Of a stretch of 64,000 bases of DNA, positions 21,987-30,292 are shown one piece after another (position 1 is the stretch's first letter; every line of letters begins with the position of its first letter). This DNA comes from Nakaseomyces glabratus. Lineage: Eukaryota > Ascomycota > Saccharomycetes > Saccharomycetales > Saccharomycetaceae. The translations under genes and the position numbers were made by a program. The stretch lies in contig NC_088961.1 of the NCBI RefSeq assembly GCF_010111755.1, positions 1,054,001-1,118,000 on the forward strand, in the 5' to 3' direction. The notes below the pieces were generated by a model. That model was not told the origin of the DNA. It did not search any database and saw only the letters and a program-made list of their open reading frames with translations.

Positions 21987-23621
21987 ATGCAAGGCTATGA
22001 GAAGCTAGTTAACAGCCATGAATTTGCACAATTGACCACCGAGCTAGCCCAATATCCAAAGAAACTGATCTCATGGGAGAAGTTGCTGGTGTTGATCAAC
22101 ACACATATCGGGAATGTCAACAAGGCTATAGATGCTAAGCTCTATAAATTGCTCAAAACCACATACACGGATATGCTCTACTATTTCCCGCTTTTAGAGA
22201 ACTATTATATCGACTATGCTCTATTAGAGTACAAACTGGGCCATTTCAAATCAGTTCATACCATATTCAAGGAGGCTTTGGCAGTACATAACAACAGGTC
22301 CTTGTTGCTGTGGAAGAATTACCTTCAAATATGCAATAAGATAGTAATTGATCAGAGACAACTGCTCAAGAAGTATAGCGAAGCTGAAGATTACATTGGA
22401 GTACACTATTTAAGCGGGGAGTTTTGGGAAATGTACTTAGAAGTACTGAAAGAGCGGTGCAACGTCAAAATACGATACTACTCTACTTTGAGAAAAGTTC
22501 TTGAAATACCGTTGCATTCCTTTAGCAAATTCTATGCTATATGGTTGAAACACATAGATGATGATATTACTGATCTTTCGAAGCTGAAATTATTTGTCTC
22601 AGAGATAGATATCAGGGAAAAATTATTGGTTGACATAAATTACAAAGGCAGACGAGGCCCCTACATACAGAAAGCCAAGGAGCAGCTTAAAAAGTATACC
22701 CAAGATCTATACACCATCGTACAATACCAGGTAATTGAAAGATACTCATTATTTGAATCAAAGCTGACAGTACAATATTATACCTCATGTGATGAACTAG
22801 TAAGTGCAGATCAGCAAAACATATGGGACAAGTATTTGGACTACGTGATAAACTTGAACATAGCGCCATTAACTCAAACCACATTCCAAAGGGCTTTGGT
22901 ATGCCTGGCTCATTATGATTTCATATGGATAAAATACGCACAATATTTTCTCAAAGTCGAAGAAGACTTATATTCAGCAAAGAATGTACTTTTAAAATCT
23001 TTGCAATATGCTCTAAGAAAAGGTAGGATAATAGAACTTTTGACTGTAGTGCTGGTCAAAACTAATGAGCTCTATTTTCTAGATAAACTTTTCAAAGTCT
23101 GGGAGGACTCACTGCCCGAAGGTTGTGAAGATATCGAGGACTTCCAGAGCTTTTGGAATTACATCGAATTTCAAGTATACTTACACCGAAATAAGAACCA
23201 GAGCCGTTATGAGGATTCAAACTCGAATGCGTTCCTGTCTGATGATATACTTTCCAAGATAATGCATAGATTAGAGTATCAAGAGAAGCGTCAAGGACAT
23301 GGTATTATTTTATCATATTTGGTTGATCTACAAACCAAATCAAACACACAATTAATAGAGGACAAAGTCTTCAAAGAGATAATAAGGAAAGATTTGACCT
23401 TCTTAATCGGTGGTGGCCTATTCTGGTATCTATATAGCAAACTGATTTTTTTCGATAGCGAACGCTCTTACCTGGAGAGAAGAGGATACATAATAGAGAG
23501 AGTGTGGAGCCAGATACCGAAACAGTACTATGAAAGGGTAAGCACAAAGCTTCTAGAGTTCTGTGAAACGTACCTTCCGGAAGATGTTGATATAGTTTAC
23601 GATATGCGTAAGGAACAGTAA
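21987..23621 (+). CDS. PRP42: U1 snRNP protein Prp42 (HAT repeats)
   Basis: The first in-frame ATG is at 21987 (MQGYEKLVNSHEFAQL), giving 544 residues, exactly the length of S. cerevisiae Prp42. The protein is all-helical with half-a-TPR (HAT) repeats, recognisable as spaced W/Y..Y motifs such as ISWEKLL, ENYYIDYALLEYKLG, RSLLLWKNYL, FSKFYAIWLKHID, WDKYLDYVI and FQSFWNYIEFQ. In S. cerevisiae Prp42 pairs with Prp39 as a yeast-specific U1 snRNP scaffold needed for early spliceosome assembly. SNU56 at 33042 encodes another U1 component. Synteny with LYS4 (YDR234W) and FMN1 (YDR236C) is exact. Confidence 0.93.
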   Translation: MQGYEKLVNSHEFAQLTTELAQYPKKLISWEKLLVLINTHIGNVNKAIDAKLYKLLKTTYTDMLYYFPLLENYYIDYALLEYKLGHFKSVHTIFKEALAVHNNRSLLLWKNYLQICNKIVIDQRQLLKKYSEAEDYIGVHYLSGEFWEMYLEVLKERCNVKIRYYSTLRKVLEIPLHSFSKFYAIWLKHIDDDITDLSKLKLFVSEIDIREKLLVDINYKGRRGPYIQKAKEQLKKYTQDLYTIVQYQVIERYSLFESKLTVQYYTSCDELVSADQQNIWDKYLDYVINLNIAPLTQTTFQRALVCLAHYDFIWIKYAQYFLKVEEDLYSAKNVLLKSLQYALRKGRIIELLTVVLVKTNELYFLDKLFKVWEDSLPEGCEDIEDFQSFWNYIEFQVYLHRNKNQSRYEDSNSNAFLSDDILSKIMHRLEYQEKRQGHGIILSYLVDLQTKSNTQLIEDKVFKEIIRKDLTFLIGGGLFWYLYSKLIFFDSERSYLERRGYIIERVWSQIPKQYYERVSTKLLEFCETYLPEDVDIVYDMRKEQ

Positions 23622-23820
23622 ACGCTTGTGGTAATATACAGGTATAGAAATATTTATCATTAACAGTCTTTATAATATAGTAAACTAACAGAACAAGTAA
23701 AAATAGGGCCAAAAAAATAAATTGCATGTGGTAAAAGTTCATGGTGCATTTGATCGGCAAAAAGGATCATTATATCAAATAAAAGAGCATAACTAATAGG
23801 CTTTTTAAGCTTCTCCTATT

Positions 23821-24576
23821 TTATTTTAGCAACTCGGCCATATGAGCTCTGTAAGGCTCTGTGTCCAGGACCTGCTTGGAGATTTCAATATCTGTCTTGA
23901 TGTCTTCGATCAGAGCCTCCTTAGACGTGTAATCTAGCTCTGGTCTTACGTATCCCAAAATATTGAACTTGATCTTTGCGCCATAGAATGTCGATTTGAA
24001 GTCATGCAGGATATGGATCTCTACGGTCTTGAAGTCGTTGTGGTAAAAAGGGTTCTTACCAACGGATAAGACCACCGGCAGTACTTCCAAGTCTCCGTTG
24101 TCCTCCTCTAGGTGGGACCCGTAGTTATAACTCACCACCCTGCCGTCCTCACGCTCAACCTGCTCCAAGTCATGAGCCACAGGGGTCACCTTGGCGTATC
24201 CGAAATACACACCCAGCTCCAGCTTGTTAACTACTTCGGGGAGCTGGTCAACGGGCACATTAGCGGTGGGAATACCCAGCTCGCTGGACCCTCTGCCAAA
24301 CCCACACACTATATCGCAGCACTTCGTCACTATAGGGTAAGGAGCACCTGGCTGCTCTGGAATAGGCACATCAACATCTCTCACCGTCATCGCCAAATCT
24401 ATATACCTCGCTGACCTGTTCCACCCAGCAATACTTTCTGATTCAGCAGACTTCCCACTATTTATAAGAGTTGACAATCCTTCGTGGCGTAGAAGGTGCG
24501 CTACCATAGAGCTCTTCTCGAGCCAGTATTGGCACCAAAAGGACACCGCCACAACCACCAGAGCAATGGGATTCAT
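23821..24576 (-). CDS. FMN1: Riboflavin kinase, membrane-anchored
   Basis: The first in-frame ATG is at 24576 (MNPIALVVVAVSFWCQYWLE), giving 251 residues (S. cerevisiae Fmn1 218). That N-terminal hydrophobic helix (about 3-18) corresponds to the anchor of S. cerevisiae Fmn1. The flavokinase domain follows, with CDIVCGFGRGSSELGIPTANVP (PTAN motif), LELGVYFGYA, VLSVGKNPFYHNDFKTVEIHI, and LGYVRPELDYTSKEALIEDI. The enzyme phosphorylates riboflavin to FMN; the OYE protein encoded at 10946-12148 would use that cofactor. The frame stays open for about 112 codons upstream without any ATG. The gene is convergent with PRP42 and divergent from MRPL7, as in S. cerevisiae. Confidence 0.95.
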   Translation of the reverse strand: MNPIALVVVAVSFWCQYWLEKSSMVAHLLRHEGLSTLINSGKSAESESIAGWNRSARYIDLAMTVRDVDVPIPEQPGAPYPIVTKCCDIVCGFGRGSSELGIPTANVPVDQLPEVVNKLELGVYFGYAKVTPVAHDLEQVEREDGRVVSYNYGSHLEEDNGDLEVLPVVLSVGKNPFYHNDFKTVEIHILHDFKSTFYGAKIKFNILGYVRPELDYTSKEALIEDIKTDIEISKQVLDTEPYRAHMAELLK

Positions 24577-24958
24577 CGAGTACAAGCTCAACGGTAAACT
24601 GTATCTTATAACTGGCTCGACTGACTTGAACCGTAGCTTTCGAGGTGGTTCTGCTCTCCTGAACCCGATACTGCTCAACAGTCTTGTGTGCTGTAGCTCA
24701 AGGAAGCGTTGTCGCAAATATACATCTACAACTGCAGTGTAAATTAGAAATACAAAGAATATATAACTCTCCTTGCAACTATCTGGGCTTGTACGAAGGC
24801 TATTAGGTCTATAACTTTGGGCCTCATCGCTATCCACTTGACTCGCTAAGAAAAAGCTTCGAAGGAATCCGTTGAAATTTCTCAATAAGAAGCTTAAAAG
24901 GTACTCGAGCCTTCAGTTGAGTGAGAGCAAACTACAACGACAACGGTAACGATTGAGG
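24577..24958. promoter_or_regulatory. FMN1/MRPL7 divergent promoter region
   Basis: 382 bp between divergent ATGs. Most of it (to 24912) is also an open extension of the FMN1 frame lacking ATG. No clear factor site was recognised. Confidence 0.55.
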
Positions 24959-25810
24959 ATGCTTGGGAGGAGAGCGTTTTCTAGTACTAGTGGTGCTGGC
25001 AAGGCTGCGTGCTCGCTGGTGAAGCCCGTCCACCACTTGGTGAGGATCGACAAGAACAAGCTGTCGCCAAGGTTCCCTGATCTCAAGTATGAGAAGACTG
25101 ATGTGCGGTCTCCTGGGTATAGGCCACAGGAGGTGTGTGGTGACCGTGTGCGGGACTTCTACCACTCGACTTTACAGCAGGATATGCTGCTGATCAACTA
25201 CAGGCATGGCCAGGAGGTCGAGAGAGGGTTGAAGAAAAGAGAATGGGATGGGTCGTCTCCCTACCACTTGAACAGACCATTGAAGAAGCCCCAGGGGTCT
25301 ATGGCGCAGTTGCCGGACATCAAGCCTGTTAAGTGGCACAATGTGCCCTGGCTGGAGAACGTCACGATCAATTGCTTTGTCAAGGAAGCCAAGGAGAACG
25401 AACTGATGGCTGTGTCTGCTGCTTTGCAATTACAGCAGATAACAGGCGCTAAGCCCAAGCCAATCTACTCAAAGACTGACGTGCCAACGTGGAAACTGAG
25501 GAAAGGCCACCAGATGGGTGCCAAAGTTGTGCTGACCGGGTATGAAATGTCCCAGTTCTTGTCGACATTGACCGAGATTGTGCTACCAAGAATTCGTGAA
25601 TATAAAGGTGTGAAACCCAACGGTGACAGATTTGGCGGTATTTCCTTCGGTATGACCTCCTCCGATGTCAGATTCTTCCCAGAGATTGACGCAAACCAGG
25701 ATCTGTGGCCAAAGACTTTCGGTATGCATGTAAATATTAACACCACGGCTCAAAACACCGCTCAGGCAGTCACTTTGCTAAGTGGTCTACAATTCCCATT
25801 CCAGAAATGA
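24959..25810 (+). CDS. MRPL7: Mitochondrial large-subunit ribosomal protein uL5m
   Basis: The ATG at 24959 gives 283 residues (S. cerevisiae Mrpl7 292). The frame also opens two codons earlier at a TTG. The N-terminus [17 protein letters not shown] is a typical presequence with an R-x-F/SS cleavage context. The uL5 fold follows from about residue 110, including [37 protein letters not shown], and [16 protein letters not shown]. It is a component of the mitochondrial 54S subunit at the central protuberance. The gene is in the YDR237W position relative to FMN1. Confidence 0.94.
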   Translation: MLGRRAFSSTSGAGKAACSLVKPVHHLVRIDKNKLSPRFPDLKYEKTDVRSPGYRPQEVCGDRVRDFYHSTLQQDMLLINYRHGQEVERGLKKREWDGSSPYHLNRPLKKPQGSMAQLPDIKPVKWHNVPWLENVTINCFVKEAKENELMAVSAALQLQQITGAKPKPIYSKTDVPTWKLRKGHQMGAKVVLTGYEMSQFLSTLTEIVLPRIREYKGVKPNGDRFGGISFGMTSSDVRFFPEIDANQDLWPKTFGMHVNINTTAQNTAQAVTLLSGLQFPFQK

Positions 25811-26042
25811 ATCTACTTCTATATAAGTTTTTGAGAACATTCATAATTTGTAAATAATCGATAAGTAACGCAAATAATCTAAAGTCATTACAAATGACAG
25901 ACGTTGCAACAATATCATCGCCTGATTAATTCAAGAGAAAGAGATCCTGGACTCCCTAAATTACAATTAACAACCATTCGAATAAATTCCTGAACAGAGT
26001 CTCATTGCCCTTTATACATACTAATACAACTGCTATACATCT

Positions 26043-26615
26043 ATGAACACTCAGGACTTTATTAACCAACTTAACACTGGAGAACCAGTCTTCGCAGGCA
26101 CTGAAACTTACAAGTTCATGCATGGTGTGAGCCAGGATGCTTTGAAGATTACCATGGAGATGAATAACAAGTACCACACCCCGGAAGAACTACTTGAGTT
26201 GTTTTCGCAATTGATAGGTAAACAAGTGGATCCTACTTTTTGTCTTTTCCCTCCATTCTATACTGACTGTGGTAAAAACATTACTGTTGGAAAGAGGGTT
26301 TTCATCAACTCTGGCTGTAGATTCCAGGACCAAGGTGGTGTAACCATTGGTGATGATTGCTTAATTGGTCACAATGCTGTGCTGGCAACTTTAAATCATG
26401 GAATGAGTCCCGCTGACCGTAAGAACCTTTATCCAGCTCCAATTAGAATAGGTAATAATGTGTGGCTCGGTGCCAACGTAACTGTGCTGCCCGGTGTCAC
26501 AATTGGTGATAATGCAGTTGTTGCAGCAGGCGCTGTGGTTACTAAAGATGTACCTGAAAACATGATTGTTGCTGGTGTACCTGCAAAAATACTAAAATCG
26601 ATTCATGACAATTAA
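26043..26615 (+). CDS. Left-handed beta-helix sugar O-acetyltransferase (maltose/galactoside type)
   Basis: Protein of 190 residues with the ATG at 26043. Residues 1-60 resemble the N-terminal helical Mac domain. Hexapeptide repeats follow (ITVGKR, VTIGDD, IRIGNN, VTIGDN). The catalytic-type His is in ATLNHGMSP, and the C-terminal loop [20 protein letters not shown] is classical for CoA-dependent LacA/Maa enzymes. The likely reaction is acetyl transfer from acetyl-CoA to a sugar hydroxyl; the substrate is unknown. S. cerevisiae has a related gene, YJL218W, of suspected bacterial origin. This copy lies between homologues of YDR237W and YDR238C, which are neighbours in S. cerevisiae, so it was gained here or lost there. 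Trimeric assembly is expected from the family. Confidence 0.9.
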   Translation: MNTQDFINQLNTGEPVFAGTETYKFMHGVSQDALKITMEMNNKYHTPEELLELFSQLIGKQVDPTFCLFPPFYTDCGKNITVGKRVFINSGCRFQDQGGVTIGDDCLIGHNAVLATLNHGMSPADRKNLYPAPIRIGNNVWLGANVTVLPGVTIGDNAVVAAGAVVTKDVPENMIVAGVPAKILKSIHDN

Positions 26616-26882
26616 TGAGCTGTAGTTTCTCAAATATTTCAACTACTTGCTATCTCCATGTCGGTATACAAGGAGAATTAAGGAAACATACGACACCAGA
26701 CAAGCGGCTCCGACCCACTTTGAGTTATGTTTTATTCATGAGGAATCAATATCTGAACTTATTGTAACAATGACAAAAACCTCGTATGTAGACGTATAAC
26801 AAATTTTATTCTTATAGACAAAAATTAATATAAACTATATTTATAATTAAGCTTGTGTGATAGTTATCTTTGGGGTTGTACT

Positions 26883-29801
26883 TTAGACATGACCAACGAT
26901 AACTTTATTGTTTTGCTTTGCAATCAATGCAACTCTATCACCCAGGGAAAGGGCTAGACCTTGACCCTTGGAACGAATACGCACGTAACCCACAACCTGC
27001 TCTGTGTTTGGATCAAGTTCAATACATAAGTTGGCTAAGGCATCCTCACCAAATGAAGATCTTGCGTATAAATTACAGCACAAAAATCTACAGTCCTTTT
27101 CACCCAGCGATTCTACAGGAGTCAAAACCCCCATGTTTGTACCCTTGATAAGTTCGTCAAGGTATGCATGTAAAGATGGAAGCTTAGATTTCACTGAGAT
27201 CTTATTCTCCCATTCAAATGCGTTCCACATCGTACGGAAACTTTCGTCATCTGTTTTAGCTGGCTTAATGTAATCCATTAGATCAACATGAACATCATTC
27301 AAGATAACATAACGGGCATCTTGACCATGACCACCATCATATATGATGTTACCGAAGATAACACCTGTATCAGCTGAAGAGACCTTGACAGTAACAGAAA
27401 CTCTGTGGAAACCATGAGGAACAACATTAGTAGCTGGTGGGTTTTCAACTATCTTTAAATCACCCAAAGTAGCAAACTGGACATGGAAATTCTTTAGCGT
27501 TTCCTTAGTTTGATTTACTAACAACACATCGAGTACTACATCAAATTGATTAGTTGTGATACATGCCTCAGCATAAACAGGATCTGAGAAACCAGTTAAA
27601 GGAACAATCTTCTTTAGCTTTGAAATAGCAATCGAGCTTGTATCTCTAGCTGCGTCACCTCTAATAGCCAATTGCAAATCTTCATCGATGGCATCCCCAG
27701 AAACAGCAGTATTGTCGTTTTCTTGTAACAGCCTGAAAGAAACAGATTGGTCTATGGCTTCTTTGTGCTTTCTGACAGGTGAGGACTTGAAAAGCTTTGT
27801 CTTCTTTTGGGCAACAAATTGGCCTTTGAAAGAAGCCTTTGTTGCATCCAAGAATGCAATATTTAGTAATTCTCTTTCTGCACTTGACTCATCTGGATTT
27901 GACTCATCCATCAAAATAGCAATTGCTGTGGTGATTCTTTCTTGAGAATCTTCATCAATGTTCTTTTCCACTATAGAGCTTTCACCAACTCTAATAATGC
28001 TCACAAGCATTAACAAACCTTCAGCTTTCAATGCATTTAGAACTGCTGCTCTCTCGGATACCTTCTCGAATCTTAGAACCAATTTAACAATTGTACTGGC
28101 CAAAATTGAAGCAGTGTAGAAGTCTCCTCCCAAAACAAAACGACGCAAAGGTGGACGATTTTCATTTTCCACCAATTTTTTCTTGTTATCATTATTAGAA
28201 GAACCAAACGCATTTTCAGTGGCATAGGTACCATCTGGCAAAATTACAGGTCCGGCTTGCTTAGTAGCACTCTCTTCTGTTGCTTCGTCATCTTCATCTT
28301 GACTCTTTCTTTGATTCTTCAATTCAGTCTGTAGAATTGGAATTTCACCAATACTTTGACGAATGTGCTTCCAAGAATCTTGGATTTCCGACTCAGTGGT
28401 AGAATATTCACCAAGTATCCACAAAGCACCTCTGTATGCCTTTGCGGAATTGACTGACTCAAGCTTTGCAATCAAGTTTTCCAAGATGTTACTTCTTAGC
28501 TGTGGGTAAAGCTCCACTACATCCTTAACAAAAGCTATAACACCATTGGCCGCAACAGAGTTCAAGTCGGTAATAAAATCTAGAAGCAAGGAGACAATGT
28601 TAGCAGCAATTTCTTCAAATCTGACAGCAATACCTCTAATTGTCTTAATCAATAAACTTCTGTAGTCAGATGATTTCTCCTTCTCATTGTTAATGACTGT
28701 AGTTTGCAACTCTTTCTTCAATAATTGAACAACATCTTCGATGTTTCTTGAGGTAACTAGATCCATAGCAATAGTCAAGGCCTTAGAGCGGACATCAATA
28801 TCCTCAGCATTCAATACACGCAAAATGTCTAGAGTTAGTTCTTCAAGACAGCCTGGATTTCTTTCGTTAATATCTTGTATACGGTCTAAGACGATAATTT
28901 TGACATTGTTATCGGATACCTTAACAGCCAAATCAATCATTTTACTAACAGCCTTAATCAGAACCGTTTGATTACCGGATAATATAGTTAAAGCCAATGC
29001 AGTTTCAAAGACAACTTCATCAGCAGTCGCAGATGCCAGTAACTCTAACAAAAGATCACAATATTGAGATTTCAATGCTGGAGTTTGAATGGCATCCTTT
29101 CTGATAAACTGAACAAATGCTGCCTGCAACAATGGATCAAGGGATTCAATATCATCGATGTTATCCTGCAGGTATTGGAGAGCGTTATCTCTATCCAATT
29201 CTGACAAACCCAAGAAGGCATTTCTCTTACAAATAGGGTCAGTTTCTGCCAACAAGAAGGTGTTGATGATTTCCTTTGCATCCGGAAGTAAGTGCTCACT
29301 GACCTTGTAAATAGACAAGACTGCTAGAATAGCGTACTTTCTAACGTAGGCATGACGGTATTCAAGGCAAGCTAATGTGGAAGGCACCATTTGTTCCAAT
29401 AATTCTGGTTCTCTCAACTTGGTTAAAAATCTCAAGGTATTACCTCTAATGAACTCATTTGGATGCTGTAGATCATGCTGTATAGCATTACAAACCAAAA
29501 TCATCTCATGTCTTAGTTTTCCATCTTGATCCAATTTTGGAACAATTTCCCAGTAGAAATACAATAGCTTCTTCAACTTCTTGTTTTTGGATGGCATAAC
29601 AAATCTGATAATATGCATTAGCATCTCAGGTAATGGATTGCCTTCCAACATTGTCACCAAGATCTCCTTCATGGCCTCAATCTTGGTTTCATCGGAACCT
29701 TTCTCCAAGGCCTTTTGAAACTCAGCGACTGTGTTGGGCGTGCTGTTTGTAGCAGGATTAAATACCAGCGTGTAAGCTGGTGGATCAATTTCAGCAGTCA
29801 T
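26883..29801 (-). CDS. SEC26: Beta-COP, coatomer subunit Sec26
   Basis: The ATG at 29801 gives 972 residues (S. cerevisiae 973); a GTG five codons upstream is not used. An N-terminal adaptin-like HEAT trunk (about 1-520) contains MLEGNPLPEMLMHIIRFVMP and HPNEFIRGNTLRFLTKLREPELLEQ. A linker containing GPVILPDGTYATE follows. A C-terminal appendage (about 700-972) includes NVVPHGFHRVSVTVKVSSAD, NAFEWENKISVKS and GQGLALSLGDRVALIAK. Sec26 is an essential part of the COPI coat for Golgi-to-ER retrograde transport. TRS23 and MNN10 nearby also serve the secretory pathway, but the linkage is ancestral gene order, not an operon. Confidence 0.98.
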   Translation of the reverse strand: MTAEIDPPAYTLVFNPATNSTPNTVAEFQKALEKGSDETKIEAMKEILVTMLEGNPLPEMLMHIIRFVMPSKNKKLKKLLYFYWEIVPKLDQDGKLRHEMILVCNAIQHDLQHPNEFIRGNTLRFLTKLREPELLEQMVPSTLACLEYRHAYVRKYAILAVLSIYKVSEHLLPDAKEIINTFLLAETDPICKRNAFLGLSELDRDNALQYLQDNIDDIESLDPLLQAAFVQFIRKDAIQTPALKSQYCDLLLELLASATADEVVFETALALTILSGNQTVLIKAVSKMIDLAVKVSDNNVKIIVLDRIQDINERNPGCLEELTLDILRVLNAEDIDVRSKALTIAMDLVTSRNIEDVVQLLKKELQTTVINNEKEKSSDYRSLLIKTIRGIAVRFEEIAANIVSLLLDFITDLNSVAANGVIAFVKDVVELYPQLRSNILENLIAKLESVNSAKAYRGALWILGEYSTTESEIQDSWKHIRQSIGEIPILQTELKNQRKSQDEDDEATEESATKQAGPVILPDGTYATENAFGSSNNDNKKKLVENENRPPLRRFVLGGDFYTASILASTIVKLVLRFEKVSERAAVLNALKAEGLLMLVSIIRVGESSIVEKNIDEDSQERITTAIAILMDESNPDESSAERELLNIAFLDATKASFKGQFVAQKKTKLFKSSPVRKHKEAIDQSVSFRLLQENDNTAVSGDAIDEDLQLAIRGDAARDTSSIAISKLKKIVPLTGFSDPVYAEACITTNQFDVVLDVLLVNQTKETLKNFHVQFATLGDLKIVENPPATNVVPHGFHRVSVTVKVSSADTGVIFGNIIYDGGHGQDARYVILNDVHVDLMDYIKPAKTDDESFRTMWNAFEWENKISVKSKLPSLHAYLDELIKGTNMGVLTPVESLGEKDCRFLCCNLYARSSFGEDALANLCIELDPNTEQVVGYVRIRSKGQGLALSLGDRVALIAKQNNKVIVGHV

Positions 29802-30292
29802 CTTTACTCTCGGCACTTAGGTTTTCACCAATATGGTTTTCCTTCTATTCACCAGATTATCGTCAGTTAGGGCTGCTTTCTCAATGGCCACTTATCCAAA
29901 TATCACTCGGAAACCGCCAGAGAAAAATTCTTGAATACCTTCACAAACAGTATCTGATAACAACCTGTCTCGTGCTTGCGATTACTAGGCTATTGAGCAC
30001 CAATTGAGGCTGTCTTCTAACGTGTATGTTCTATGTATTCCTTGATCGACTTCAATCTTTTGCTCCTTTGAATTTTGCCAAAAATCCAAAGAACGACGTG
30101 TCGTGTCTGGGGCTCTCTGAAGGACAAGTATAAACTGCCGAGGCAGCTCGAATTATCAAATAAAGAAATGAAGATCTTCCTATGGAGTATTGCCAAAGAT
30201 AATCTATTATATATCATGAAATTCGTTAATTATATGTGCTATTATATGATTTTATCGAGTTATATAGATGATTAAAAATATCAAGTGAGATT
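29802..30292. other. SEC26 upstream and YDR239C-homologue 3' flank
   Basis: 491 bp between two leftward genes, containing the SEC26 promoter. No recognisable site or RNA. Confidence 0.55.

Noticed and set aside
24577..24885. Annotating FMN1 as a 354-residue protein starting at 24885
   Set aside because: That start is a TTG. The first ATG at 24576 gives a protein matching the family. The extension is kept as a finding, not as the gene model.
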